The notes beneath the pieces were generated by a model. It made no database searches. It worked only from the letters and a program-made list of their open reading frames with translations, and was not told where the DNA came from. Of a stretch of DNA of 64,000 bases, positions 41,781 to 51,681 are shown piece after piece. The stretch comes from Anthropogastromicrobium aceti (GTDB lineage Bacteria > Bacillota > Clostridia > Lachnospirales > Lachnospiraceae), in NCBI RefSeq assembly GCF_025567095.1, contig NZ_JAOQJH010000018.1, one strand, 5' to 3'. Every line of letters begins with the position of its first letter. Position 1 is the stretch's first letter. A program made the position numbers and the translations under genes.

Positions 41781-42719
41781 GTGAAAACGAAAAAGACTCA
41801 GTCAAAAAGCAGCAAGCTCAGTGTAGGGCAAAAGCTTAAGGAAAGTAGTCAGCTATATCTGTTGATGCTTCCGTCTATCATCATTTTCCTGATCTTTACC
41901 TACTACCCGATGTACGGTGTCATCATTGCCTTTAAGGATTTCAAGCCGGCACTTGGTATTATGGGAAGTAAGTGGGTCGGCATGAAGAACTTCATAACGT
42001 TCTTCAAATCGTATCAGTTTTCCGTAACAATCAAAAATACGATCGTAATCAGCTTGTACACGATTGCGGTTACGTTCCCATTGCCAATCATTATGGCACT
42101 GATGGTGAATCAAATCCGCTCAATGAAGTTTAAGAAGTTTTTGCAGGTAGCTACTTATCTGCCGCATTTTATTTCAGTCGTTGTTATGTCTGGTATGATT
42201 ATCTTGTTTTTATCACCAAGTACAGGAATCATCGCAAAGTTGGTTGGACTGCTTGGATTCAAACTTCCAAACCTTATGGGTTCTGCATCTGCGTTCCCTC
42301 ATATTTATGTATGGACAGAAGCTTGGCAGCATGTCGGTTGGGATTCCATCCTCTACATTGCAACACTTTCCTCAGTTGATCCAAGCCTTTATGAGGCAGC
42401 CACAATGGATGGTGCAAACAAGTGGCATAAGATTGTTAACATTGACCTTCCATCATTGGTTCCAACGGCAACAGTTATGTTTATCCTTCGAATGGGAAGC
42501 GTTATGAGCGTTGGATTTGAGAAGGTTTATCTGTTGCAGAACAACTTAAACAGCAGTTCAAGTGAGATCATCTCAACTTACGTGTATAAGATGGGTCTTG
42601 TAAGCAATCAGTACAGCTTATCAGCAGCGATCGGCCTGTTTAACAACATCATCAATCTGGTTCTTTTGATAGCAGTCAATATGATAGCTAAAAAAGTCAG
42701 TGATACTTCATTAGTCTGA
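41781..42719 (+). CDS. ABC transporter permease, LplB type
   Basis: 312 residues with six membrane helices. Typical of the LplB/YteP group: LYLLMLPSIIIFLIFTYYPMYG at the first helix, FKDFKPALGIMGSKWVGMKNF, and the coupling loop SLYEAATMDGANKWHKI. The GTG start has AAGGAGAAA upstream. It forms the channel with the next gene product. LplB-type importers take up complex plant or host oligosaccharides and use a shared ATPase encoded elsewhere; none is seen here. Confidence 0.92.
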   Translation: MKTKKTQSKSSKLSVGQKLKESSQLYLLMLPSIIIFLIFTYYPMYGVIIAFKDFKPALGIMGSKWVGMKNFITFFKSYQFSVTIKNTIVISLYTIAVTFPLPIIMALMVNQIRSMKFKKFLQVATYLPHFISVVVMSGMIILFLSPSTGIIAKLVGLLGFKLPNLMGSASAFPHIYVWTEAWQHVGWDSILYIATLSSVDPSLYEAATMDGANKWHKIVNIDLPSLVPTATVMFILRMGSVMSVGFEKVYLLQNNLNSSSSEIISTYVYKMGLVSNQYSLSAAIGLFNNIINLVLLIAVNMIAKKVSDTSLV

Positions 42720-42736
42720 TGGAAGGGGGAAAAACA

Positions 42737-43654
42737 GTGAGCAAGGCAGCATACAAAACAGCAAAGACAAACAAAATTAAGCGTTCAAGAGCCGACTTGA
42801 TTTTTGATATCATTCTGTACACAATTGGAACAATTTTGATTCTGATTACACTCTATCCGATGTACTTTATCGTGATTGCGTCCATCAGTGATCCGCAGCT
42901 GGTATCAAACGGCGAGATCATGTTTATCCCACGCGGAGTCAGCTTAAAGGCGTATAAGCAGCTTTTAGGATATACAAGACTATGGACTGGCTACAGAAAT
43001 ACCATTATCTATGTAGTGCTTGGAACAATTATCACATTGGCTGCTAATATCCCGGCTTCTTACGCATTATCAAGAAAGAAGCTTTACGGCAAGAAATTGT
43101 TCAACATGTTCTATCTGATTCCAATGTTCTTTACAGGTGGTCTGATTCCTACATACATGGTAGTAAAAAATCTTGGACTGACTGATACAATGACCGTTAT
43201 GGTGCTTCCATTCTCGGTTGTTACTTACTACATCATTGTTGGACGAACCTTCTTTGAAAACAGTATTCCAGACGAACTTTGGGAGGCGGCACAGCTTGAC
43301 GGCTGCGGTTACATTTCCTTCTTCTTCAAAATCTGTCTGCCGCTTTCTAAAGCAATCATCGCTGTTATCGCATTGTGGGCAGCAGTTGGACAGTGGAATG
43401 GCTACTTCAACGCATTGATCTATTTAAGAAGTGAGGCACTTCAGCCACTGCAGATCGTTCTTAGAAACATCTTAATCAGTAACCAGACAATCAGCTCAAT
43501 GATGACAGGTTCAGCAGCAGTAGAAGCAAAGCAGATGGCCGATCTGATTAAGTATGCAGTAATTGTTGTATCATCAGCGCCAATCATGTGCATGTATCCA
43601 TTTGTACAGAAATATTTCAATCAGGGTGTTATGCTCGGTGCTGTAAAGGGCTGA
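42737..43654 (+). CDS. ABC transporter permease, YtcP/LplC type
   Basis: 305 residues. LYPMYFIVIASISDPQLVSNGEI, the coupling loop SIPDELWEAAQLDGCGYISFF, and the C-terminal FVQKYFNQGVMLGAVKG are hallmarks of the LplC/YtcP family. An ATG at 42719 overlaps the preceding stop but has no ribosome binding site. The GTG at 42737 has AAGGGGG at about 7 bases and is preferred. It pairs with the LplB-type protein. Confidence 0.9.
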   Translation: MSKAAYKTAKTNKIKRSRADLIFDIILYTIGTILILITLYPMYFIVIASISDPQLVSNGEIMFIPRGVSLKAYKQLLGYTRLWTGYRNTIIYVVLGTIITLAANIPASYALSRKKLYGKKLFNMFYLIPMFFTGGLIPTYMVVKNLGLTDTMTVMVLPFSVVTYYIIVGRTFFENSIPDELWEAAQLDGCGYISFFFKICLPLSKAIIAVIALWAAVGQWNGYFNALIYLRSEALQPLQIVLRNILISNQTISSMMTGSAAVEAKQMADLIKYAVIVVSSAPIMCMYPFVQKYFNQGVMLGAVKG

Positions 43655-43733
43655 TATAAAAAAGGCTGTAAAGCCTGTAATAATAAAAATTCAAAACAAA
43701 AATAATCATAAAGCAAAAAAGGAGATTAAAACT

Positions 43734-45341
43734 ATGAAAAGAAACATGAATCTGAAAGCAACCGCAGGCATCCTTCTTGCACAGGCAACTATGCTTGGAG
43801 CTATTGCAGCACCGACTGTTACTGCACTTGCAGACGAGGGCGATGCAAAGCAGTTTACTGTAGCAACTGTTCGCTGGACTGATGCATGGCCAAATGACTT
43901 CTTAAAGGAAGGCGTAATGGCAGAGATGGAAGAGAAGGCAGGTGTTGATCTTGACTGGCAGATTTATTACAACTCTGACTGGTCTGAGCAGAAATCTCTT
44001 CTTCTTGCTTCTGGTGAATTGCCGGATGCATTTGTTGGAAGTATCTGTCTGAATTCTTCTGATATGGCACAGAACAAGGATTATTTCGTTGATCTGACAC
44101 CATATATCAACGAAGAGACCATGCCGAATCTGACAAAGGCAATGGAAGAGTGTCCGGAGCTTCGCGCTGCATGTACAGATCGTGACGGAAAGATTTATTC
44201 CCTCCCTAAGAAGCTTCCTCTTCGTCCGACCGTATGTGGAAATGGACTGTATATCAACCAGGATTGGTTAGATAACCTTGGCTTAGAAGCTCCGAAGACA
44301 CTCGATGAACTGACCGATGTACTCCTTGCTTTTGCAAAAGAGGATGCAGACGGTGACGGCGATCCGACAAATGAGATTGGACTGACAAACAATGCAGGAA
44401 CTAACCTTCAGGCAGACTGCCAGCACATCCTTTCTGTATGGGGCTGCATGGTTAGCCGTAATACCAACTACATGGGATTGAATAATGATGGCGAGGCTGT
44501 ATTTGTTCCAGCACAGGAAAACTATAAGGAAGCTGTTAAGTGGATGCATATGCTCTGGGAAAACGGCGTACTTGATCCAGAGTACTTCACACAGGATACT
44601 TCATCTGTTACAGCAAAGCTGCAGGCAGAGGGCGGTTCTAAGGTTGGAATTATCTCTGCATGGACTGCTGATTCAGAAGCTGGTCAGAATGCAGATCAGT
44701 ACTCCTTAATGGAGGCTGTTGAGGGCTACAATGATATTCATTATGTAGAGTGTGCTACAGCATCATTAGACATTACAGATCGAGAGCTTGTTATCACAAC
44801 TGCATGTGAGGATCCAGAGGCACTGTTAAAGTGGGCAGATAATTTCTATGATGATCTTGTTTCCTTACAGACTTTCTATGGTTCACTGGGTGTTACTGTA
44901 ACAGCAAATGATGACGGAACTTACAGCGTTCATTCTACAGATGATGATACTTCTCTTGATACAGCAGCATGGTCAAATGCGCTTAGAGATTTCGGTCCGA
45001 AGTACATGAATCCAGAGTTCTATGACAAGGTTATCATCCCGGACGATGTATCTGATGGTATCAAGTTAAAGGAAGACGAAGTAAACGCAAAGTATGTTAC
45101 TACCGATAAGAACACCGGAATGCCAGCTCTTCAGTACACTGAGGATGAGTTAAATCGTATCACTGCAATCGGAACTGATGTTTACAGCTATGTTGAGTCT
45201 ATGTATGCTCACTGGGTAGTAGACGGTGGTGTTGAGGATGAGTGGGATTCCTATATTGATCAGTTAAATGCAATGGGTCTGGAGGAATTGGTATCCTTAC
45301 AGCAGGGTGCATATGCAGCTTATCTTGAGAGCATGGAGTAA
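43734..45341 (+). CDS. Extracellular substrate-binding protein, LplA type
   Basis: 535 residues. The signal peptide (about 1-33, ending VTALADEG) has no clear lipobox, so it may be secreted or held by its uncleaved signal. VRWTDAWPNDFLKEGVMAEMEEKAGVDLDW and SLLLASGELPDAFVG are typical of the LplA group that works with LplB/YtcP permeases. An Asp-rich DADGDGDPTNEIG loop near residue 200 could bind calcium. GGAG precedes the ATG. The ligand is unknown; downstream alpha-glucosidases suggest an alpha-glucoside. Confidence 0.9.
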   Translation: MKRNMNLKATAGILLAQATMLGAIAAPTVTALADEGDAKQFTVATVRWTDAWPNDFLKEGVMAEMEEKAGVDLDWQIYYNSDWSEQKSLLLASGELPDAFVGSICLNSSDMAQNKDYFVDLTPYINEETMPNLTKAMEECPELRAACTDRDGKIYSLPKKLPLRPTVCGNGLYINQDWLDNLGLEAPKTLDELTDVLLAFAKEDADGDGDPTNEIGLTNNAGTNLQADCQHILSVWGCMVSRNTNYMGLNNDGEAVFVPAQENYKEAVKWMHMLWENGVLDPEYFTQDTSSVTAKLQAEGGSKVGIISAWTADSEAGQNADQYSLMEAVEGYNDIHYVECATASLDITDRELVITTACEDPEALLKWADNFYDDLVSLQTFYGSLGVTVTANDDGTYSVHSTDDDTSLDTAAWSNALRDFGPKYMNPEFYDKVIIPDDVSDGIKLKEDEVNAKYVTTDKNTGMPALQYTEDELNRITAIGTDVYSYVESMYAHWVVDGGVEDEWDSYIDQLNAMGLEELVSLQQGAYAAYLESME

Positions 45342-45377
45342 ATAAAATTTCTCTGTAGACAGACAAAATGAAATAGA

Positions 45378-45420
45378 CTACAATAAAAGCAGACAGATTT
45401 TCTGGCTGCTTTTATTGTAG
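45378..45420. terminator. Perfect long hairpin after the binding-protein gene
   Basis: CTACAATAAAAGCAG (45378-45392) and CTGCTTTTATTGTAG (45406-45420) form a perfect 15-bp stem with a 13-base loop. There is no separate T-run, but the 3' arm has TTTTA. It sits between the importer and its kinase gene and probably reduces read-through or protects the upstream mRNA. Confidence 0.65.
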
Positions 45421-45443
45421 GACGTGATAAAGGAGGTAAGCCA

Positions 45444-47156
45444 ATGCATATTAAGGTAAAGCAGTTCAGTTTAAGAAATATCGTTTTTTCAATTCTTTTA
45501 ATTGTAATGCTTTTGCTGTCATGCTTGGCAGGAACACTTCTTATCAGCACTAACCAGAATAGGAACCTGGTAAATCAATATGTGTCAGAGACGGTAGAGC
45601 TGTATGTTAGTCAGTTTCAAAAAGAGATGGACGTTATGCGTGTAGAGCTGATTAACATTCTAGAGTCGAATGAGGCGACAAATGAGCTGCCGGATTACTT
45701 TAATTCAGAGAGCTCTCAGGTATTTCCAATTTTGAAAAAAATTTCAGAACAGCTTCGGATTCAGGCAATTTGGCATGATTCTGTATATGGCTATTATGAG
45801 TATATTGGCACATCAAATGCCTTAATTACGAGTACGGGAACAAAGTTTTCGAAAAGTGTAAAAACGTCGACTGAACGTTTTTTAATGGTCTATCTTTCTG
45901 CAAATATGACAAGGCGGCAGAACTCACTTTATCATGAATTTGTCAAGATAGAAGATCAGATGTACCTGTTGACCTGGTATATGAAAGGGCAAAAGATAGC
46001 AGGAAACTTGATTCCATTGCAGCGCATTTTTGAGGATCTTGAAAATTGTACGAAAGGCTACACGATTCTGCCATACATATATGACACTGATAATGAAGAT
46101 AATATTTTTCCACAGAATGTCAGTGAAGAGGAGATTAGAGATTTTGAGCAGGGGACTGTAAAGCAGACGAATATATATTGTTATGCGATTAGTGGTCTCG
46201 GTGATTTGTGCATCTATGTTGTGCCGGGAAATGGTGTGCTTCAAGTTGCAAATAGGTGGGAAGTTATTCTTATTATAATGCTGGTAATTTGTATACTTGT
46301 TTGTGTTGTCGTTGTATTAATATATATCCGTCATATCTTATTCCCACTCCAAAGCTTTGTCAATAGCCTTGACGAGCTTGACACAGACACATATCTGCAT
46401 GACAATTCTTCCAATAATCTTTTGGAGCTTGAGAGTGCAAATGAGCAGTTTAGAAATCTGGTTAGAAAGATCCAAGCACTAAAAATTACGATTTACGAGA
46501 AGGAGCTTAATGAAAAACAGATTGAGCTTGAGTTTGCGCAAGAGCAGATAAGGCCGCACTTTTTCCTAAATTGTATAAGCCTGATACATGGAATTGCAGA
46601 CAACAAGGGTGAAACAGATATTGTTACTATCACTTCCATTTTGTCTGATTATATTCGCTATATTTATAAGGGTTCCCAAGTGCTTCGTCCTCTTTCTGAG
46701 GAGATTGCCCACGTGGAAAATTATATAAGCATTCAGCGATTTCGCTACGGTGAAGACTATTTTCAATTTGACTGCATGGTAGATGATGGACTTGGAGATA
46801 TTGAAATTCCGGTGCTTCTTTTGCAGACACTTGTGGAAAACTCATTTTCGCATGGTCTTACACCAGAACGAAAAGGAGAAATTTCTTTGTTTATCACAAA
46901 AGAAAAACATAATGATGCAGAATGTCTTTATATTTGTGTGTCGGATAATGGCAAAGGTTTTTCGGCGGAAGTCCTTGAAAAAATTGAAAATAATGGCGAA
47001 ATCTATTACAATAACCGCCGCCATGTTGGCCTTCAAAACATCAAAAAACGTTTAAATTTGATATACGGCGAGCAGGCAGAATTTCACTTATCTAATATGG
47101 ATGAGAACTTTGGCGCAATATCAGAGGTGTGGATTACGCAGCAGGATAAAAAATAG
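45444..47156 (+). CDS. YesM-type sensor histidine kinase
   Basis: 570 residues. Membrane helices at about 15-35 and 275-300 flank a sensor domain. The phosphoacceptor is His372 in AQEQIRPHFFLNCISL, and the ATP-binding domain contains LQTLVENSFSHG and RRHVGLQNIKKRL. It most likely pairs with the AraC-type regulator at 39970, although the whole transporter lies between the two genes. AAAGGAGG precedes the ATG. The long hairpin before it would set its level lower than the importer's. Confidence 0.9.
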   Translation: MHIKVKQFSLRNIVFSILLIVMLLLSCLAGTLLISTNQNRNLVNQYVSETVELYVSQFQKEMDVMRVELINILESNEATNELPDYFNSESSQVFPILKKISEQLRIQAIWHDSVYGYYEYIGTSNALITSTGTKFSKSVKTSTERFLMVYLSANMTRRQNSLYHEFVKIEDQMYLLTWYMKGQKIAGNLIPLQRIFEDLENCTKGYTILPYIYDTDNEDNIFPQNVSEEEIRDFEQGTVKQTNIYCYAISGLGDLCIYVVPGNGVLQVANRWEVILIIMLVICILVCVVVVLIYIRHILFPLQSFVNSLDELDTDTYLHDNSSNNLLELESANEQFRNLVRKIQALKITIYEKELNEKQIELEFAQEQIRPHFFLNCISLIHGIADNKGETDIVTITSILSDYIRYIYKGSQVLRPLSEEIAHVENYISIQRFRYGEDYFQFDCMVDDGLGDIEIPVLLLQTLVENSFSHGLTPERKGEISLFITKEKHNDAECLYICVSDNGKGFSAEVLEKIENNGEIYYNNRRHVGLQNIKKRLNLIYGEQAEFHLSNMDENFGAISEVWITQQDKK

Positions 47157-47260
47157 AACACAGCAGGATTGTGTTATAAATAGGAACAATATTGCAAGAA
47201 ATATGTAGAATTATGCTTTATACTAAAGCAAAGAATCAGAATATAAGGAGAATATGAAAA

Positions 47261-49612
47261 ATGAACGTAAAAAATGCAATTGTACAGGGCGAGAATTATC
47301 GTTTTACCGTACTAACACCGAGCATGATTCGTATGGAATACAGCGAAAAAGGTGTGTTTGTAGACAAGAAGACTCAGATGGTTGTAAATAGAACCTTTGA
47401 TGTGCCGGAATACACTGTAAATGAGAAAAACGGCGAGCTGATCATTGAGACTGACAAGGCAAGACTTGTCTACACTGGAGGCAGATTTGCTGGAAACAAC
47501 CTGCGTATCGAGCAGAGAAATCAAAAAGTCATCTATGAGTCCACATGGCATTACGGCGATACCGGACATAACCTGAAGGGAACCACCCGTACACTTGATC
47601 AGGCAAATGGCGAGATTCCACTGCAGGACGGTCTGTTTTCTATGGAAGGTTGGGCTGTTATCTCTGATAAGGGCTCCATGCTGCTGACAGAAGACGGTTG
47701 GATTGAAAGAAGAGAAGACATTGACGCAGAGGATTTGTATTACTTTGGATACGGTACCGACTATTTGGGCTGCCTGAAAGATTATTATAAGCTGACTGGT
47801 GCAACCCCGATCCTTCCAAAGTATGCACTCGGCAACTGGTGGAGCCGCTACTATAAATATACGGAGAAATCGTATCTCGAGTTGATGGACCGCTTCGAGA
47901 AAGAGAATATTCCATTTACAGTAGGTGTAATTGACATGGACTGGCATTTGACTGAGATCGACCAGAAATATGGAGCAGGCTGGACAGGTTACACATGGAA
48001 CAAGGACTTCTTCCCGGATCCAAAGCGTTTTACCGACAACCTGCATAGAAGAGGCATGAAGGTAACGTTAAATGATCATCCGGCAGACGGTGTCAGGGCA
48101 TTTGAGGATGTGTATCCGGAATTTGCTGCCTACATGGGCGTGGATCAGGAAAAGGGCGAGCCTGTTTTGATGGATTTTACGAACAGAAAGCTGCTTGAAG
48201 GCTATTTTAAATATGTCTATGAGAAGATCGAGAAAAAGGACGGTGTTGACTTCTGGTGGATCGACTGGCAGCAGGGTACTAACACCGCGATCCCGGGCCT
48301 AGACCCGCTGTGGATGCTCAATCACTATCATACAATTCACAGCCAGAAAAAGGACGGCAAGGGACTTATCTTCTCCCGCTATGCCGGTCCGGGAAGCCAT
48401 CGTTATCCAGTCGGATTTTCAGGTGACACCGTGATTACATGGGAATCATTAGATTTCCAACCGTACTTCACCGCAACAGCCTCCAATATCGGCTATGGTT
48501 GGTGGAGCCACGACATTGGTGGTCACATGATGGGCTACAAGAATGATGAGCTTGCACTTCGCTGGCTGCAGCTTGGTGTATTCTCCCCGATTATGCGTCT
48601 TCACAGCACCTGCTGCGAGTTTAACGGCAAAGAGCCATGGCGCTATCGCAAGGAAGTGGAATTGATCATGGACAAGTTCCTTCGTCTGCGCCATCAGATG
48701 ATCCCATATCTTCATACGATGAACCGCAGAGCAAGCGAGGAAGGTATTCCGCTTATTCAGCCGCTTTACTATCAGAATCCTGGCAAGTGGGATGCATTTA
48801 GAATGAAGAACGAATACTATTTTGGCTCAGATATTCTTGTAAATCCAATTACACAGCCAATAAGCACAGCTACCAGAATGGGTAAGGTTATGGCACTTCT
48901 TCCAGAGGGAACCTGGATTGATTTGTTTACAGGAACAGTTTACAATGGAGATCGTGAGATCGAGCTGTACCGCAGCCTTGACAGCATTCCGGTACTGGCA
49001 AAGGCAGGTGCCATTGTCACACTTGATGCGCGCACAACGGGCAATGCGATTGATAATCCAGAGATTCTTAAGGTTATCGTGGCAGCAGGTGCAGACGGAA
49101 GCTTTAGACTCGACGAAGAAGCAACAGATAATGTTTGGTGCTCAACCACATTTACATATAAGTGGGGCGATGAGGCTGTTCTTACGATCACACCAGAAAA
49201 GACAAAGAAGGAAGGAATGCCGGCAGAACGTGCTTATGAACTTGTATTTACAGGTACAGCACAAGGCATGACGGCACAGAAAAAGAAAGCAGACGGCACA
49301 TATGAGACGCTTGAGACTTCTTATGACAGCGACAAGCAGTGCACAACAGTAATTCTTCCTATGCAGGATATTGAAAGTGAGATTACAGTCGTTACATACA
49401 ATACTGCACTTGCTGATAATCAGCAGGTTGAGCGTATCTTCGAACTGTTAAATCGCGCAGAGATCGAGTTTAGCTTAAAGGAGAAGATCTATGCAATCGC
49501 CCAGAAGAAGGGATCAAGAAATGATGCATATTTGCTTGATCAGCTCACACTTCTTAATGCACCAGAGGATGTATTTGGAGCAGTGAAGGAGATTTTGACA
49601 GCATTAGATTAA
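47261..49612 (+). CDS. Alpha-glucosidase/alpha-xylosidase, GH31 family
   Basis: 783 residues, no signal peptide, so cytoplasmic. An N-terminal beta-sandwich (about 1-170) precedes the catalytic barrel with nucleophile Asp335 in FWWIDWQQG and acid/base Asp389 in SGDTVITW. WWSHDIGGHM and LRLHSTCCEFNGKEPWRY follow, all standard GH31 features, and then C-terminal beta domains. The final ~70 residues (ERIFELLNRAEIEF onward) form an extra helical tail. The WIDWQQG form is closer to alpha-glucosidases than to YicI-type xylosidases. A weak GGAG lies upstream. Confidence 0.93.
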   Translation: MNVKNAIVQGENYRFTVLTPSMIRMEYSEKGVFVDKKTQMVVNRTFDVPEYTVNEKNGELIIETDKARLVYTGGRFAGNNLRIEQRNQKVIYESTWHYGDTGHNLKGTTRTLDQANGEIPLQDGLFSMEGWAVISDKGSMLLTEDGWIERREDIDAEDLYYFGYGTDYLGCLKDYYKLTGATPILPKYALGNWWSRYYKYTEKSYLELMDRFEKENIPFTVGVIDMDWHLTEIDQKYGAGWTGYTWNKDFFPDPKRFTDNLHRRGMKVTLNDHPADGVRAFEDVYPEFAAYMGVDQEKGEPVLMDFTNRKLLEGYFKYVYEKIEKKDGVDFWWIDWQQGTNTAIPGLDPLWMLNHYHTIHSQKKDGKGLIFSRYAGPGSHRYPVGFSGDTVITWESLDFQPYFTATASNIGYGWWSHDIGGHMMGYKNDELALRWLQLGVFSPIMRLHSTCCEFNGKEPWRYRKEVELIMDKFLRLRHQMIPYLHTMNRRASEEGIPLIQPLYYQNPGKWDAFRMKNEYYFGSDILVNPITQPISTATRMGKVMALLPEGTWIDLFTGTVYNGDREIELYRSLDSIPVLAKAGAIVTLDARTTGNAIDNPEILKVIVAAGADGSFRLDEEATDNVWCSTTFTYKWGDEAVLTITPEKTKKEGMPAERAYELVFTGTAQGMTAQKKKADGTYETLETSYDSDKQCTTVILPMQDIESEITVVTYNTALADNQQVERIFELLNRAEIEFSLKEKIYAIAQKKGSRNDAYLLDQLTLLNAPEDVFGAVKEILTALD

Positions 49613-49670
49613 GAATAAGTATCATGTTAAAATAAAAGACAGTATTTAGTAGAAAGAGGTTATGAAGCAT

Positions 49671-51344
49671 ATGAACGAAAAATGGTGGAAAAATGCGGTA
49701 GTTTATCAGATTTATCCGAGAAGCTTCAAGGATTCAAACGGAGATGGAATCGGTGATTTAGAGGGTATCTATGAGAAGCTTGACTATCTGGCAGAACTTG
49801 GCATTGACGTGATCTGGATGTCTCCGGTTTATAAATCTCCTAATGATGATAATGGATATGACATCAGTGATTATCAGGATATCATGGACGACTTTGGAAC
49901 CATGGACGATTTTGATCGCGTGCTAAAGAAGGCACATAGTCTTAATATAAAAATTATGATGGATCTTGTTGTTAATCACACCTCCGATGAGCATAAGTGG
50001 TTTATAGAGAGCAAGAAGAGCAAGGATAACCCGTACCATGATTATTATATGTGGGCAGATCCTGACAAGAACGGCAACCCGCCTAACCGCTGGGAGTCAT
50101 GTTTTAGCGGTTCAGCATGGGAGTATGTAGAGAGTGTAGGTCAGTTTTATCTTCACTCCTTCTCCCGTAAGCAGCCAGATTTAAACTGGGATAATCCGAA
50201 GGTTCGCGAGGAAGTCTTTAAGATGATGACCTGGTGGTGCGACAAGGGAATCGATGGCTTCCGTATGGATGTAATCAGTATGATTTCCAAGTATCCTGGT
50301 CTGCCGGATGGACCAGAGAATGGAAATGGCTACACTGGAAACACAAGCTGTGACGGCCCAAACATCCACAAATATCTGCGTGAGATGAACGAAAAGGTGC
50401 TGTCTAAGTATCGCCTGATTACTGTAGGTGAGTGTCCTGGCGTAAATGCTGAGCAGGCAAAGAAATATGCAAACATTGATGGCAGCGAGCTTGATATGAT
50501 TTTCCAGTTTGAGCATGTTTCAGGAAGTGCGCTGAAACCGTGCCATCATGGAAAGTGGGACGGTGAGGCAATGACTATGCCAGAGCTGCGTGCAAACTTT
50601 ACAAAGTGGCAGAAGGACTTAGAGGGATGCGCATGGAACAGCTTGTTTTTATCTAATCACGATCAGCCAAGATGTGTTTCACGCTTTGGAAATGATAGTG
50701 AGCAGTACCGTGAGCTGTCAGCCAAGATGCTTGCAACTATGACCCATTTCCAGAAGGGTACGCCATATGTATATCAGGGTGAGGAGCTTGGCATGACAAA
50801 TGCCTACATGGAAAATATCGCAGATTATCGTGATATTGAAAGTCTCAATGCTTACAAAGAGCTGACAACAAAAGAAAATATCCCGGCCAAAACAGTTATG
50901 GGCTATATCAAGGCAGTTGGACGTGACAATGCACGTACACCAATGCAGTGGGACGCATCTGACAATGGCGGCTTTACATCAGGCACACCATGGCTGCAGG
51001 TAAATAAAAACTACAAAACAATCAACGCAGCCGCACAGGTAAACGATCCAGATTCTGTTTTTGCTTATTATAAAAAGCTGATTGCACTTCGCCATACAAA
51101 CGAAGTTATGGTGAACGGTGTGTATGACGTATTGATTCCAGATCATCCGCAGATTTACGCATATACCAGAACACTCGGTGATAAACAGCTGCTTGTACTT
51201 TGCAACGATTCCGACACAAATGTTGCCATCCCGGCAGAGCTTCAGGAAAAGATTCATGCAGCAAAGAACATCCTTATCCAGAATTACAAGGATACAGACG
51301 AGTCCACACTCAGACCATATGAGGCTGTTGTGTACGCACGGTGA
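49671..51344 (+). CDS. Alpha-glucosidase (oligo-1,6-glucosidase type), GH13
   Basis: 557 residues. MNEKWWKNAVVYQIYPRSF opening, VVNHTSDEHKWF, nucleophile Asp200 in DGFRMDVISM, acid/base Glu254 in VGECPG, and LSNHDQPR define a GH13 exo-alpha-glucosidase of the MalL group. It would cleave imported malto- or isomalto-oligosaccharides, complementing GH31. An ATG at 49662 is only 2 bases from GAGG; the ATG at 49671 (11 bases) is preferred. The stop codon lies inside the left arm of the repeat at 51340. Confidence 0.93.
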   Translation: MNEKWWKNAVVYQIYPRSFKDSNGDGIGDLEGIYEKLDYLAELGIDVIWMSPVYKSPNDDNGYDISDYQDIMDDFGTMDDFDRVLKKAHSLNIKIMMDLVVNHTSDEHKWFIESKKSKDNPYHDYYMWADPDKNGNPPNRWESCFSGSAWEYVESVGQFYLHSFSRKQPDLNWDNPKVREEVFKMMTWWCDKGIDGFRMDVISMISKYPGLPDGPENGNGYTGNTSCDGPNIHKYLREMNEKVLSKYRLITVGECPGVNAEQAKKYANIDGSELDMIFQFEHVSGSALKPCHHGKWDGEAMTMPELRANFTKWQKDLEGCAWNSLFLSNHDQPRCVSRFGNDSEQYRELSAKMLATMTHFQKGTPYVYQGEELGMTNAYMENIADYRDIESLNAYKELTTKENIPAKTVMGYIKAVGRDNARTPMQWDASDNGGFTSGTPWLQVNKNYKTINAAAQVNDPDSVFAYYKKLIALRHTNEVMVNGVYDVLIPDHPQIYAYTRTLGDKQLLVLCNDSDTNVAIPAELQEKIHAAKNILIQNYKDTDESTLRPYEAVVYAR

Positions 51345-51567
51345 CCATGGTGACAGGGACGGTGGCTCAAAATGTGTCCCTACTGGCTCGATATGTGTCC
51401 CTAAAAACATCATGATATTAAAAAAGTCTGAAAGTTCAAGAAAAGAGCTTTCAGGCTTTTTTTGTGTGTTTATTAGAATGCAGTAGAGTCGAGGAAAGAA
51501 CAAAAGTTTGCAAACTTGAGCCACCAGGGACAATAATCAAGCCAGCGTACCTGTCCCCATGGTCACC
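51340..51567. repeat. REP/MITE-like inverted-repeat element
   Basis: The left arm GGTGACCATGGTGACAGGGA...GTGGCTCA (51340-51369) is matched inversely by TGAGCCACCAGGGACA... ending CTGTCCCCATGGTCACC (51517-51567). Inner TGTCCCTA repeats are also present (51375-51403). It contains the terminator of the GH13 gene and supplies that gene's stop codon. No coding capacity. Related words occur at 5300-5341. Confidence 0.7.
51420..51453 (+). terminator. Terminator after GH13, inside the repeat element
   Basis: AAAAAGTCTGAAAG pairs with CTTTCAGGCTTTTT (one wobble) and continues in T. Confidence 0.85.
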
Positions 51568-51681
51568 CAATGTAATTTTTGCTGCGTATAAAATTTCCTG
51601 TTTTCCATATACTACCCATACAACGCAAAATATGGAATAGTTAAAATGATTAGAAATACAAATCAGGAGGAATTGGAAAAT

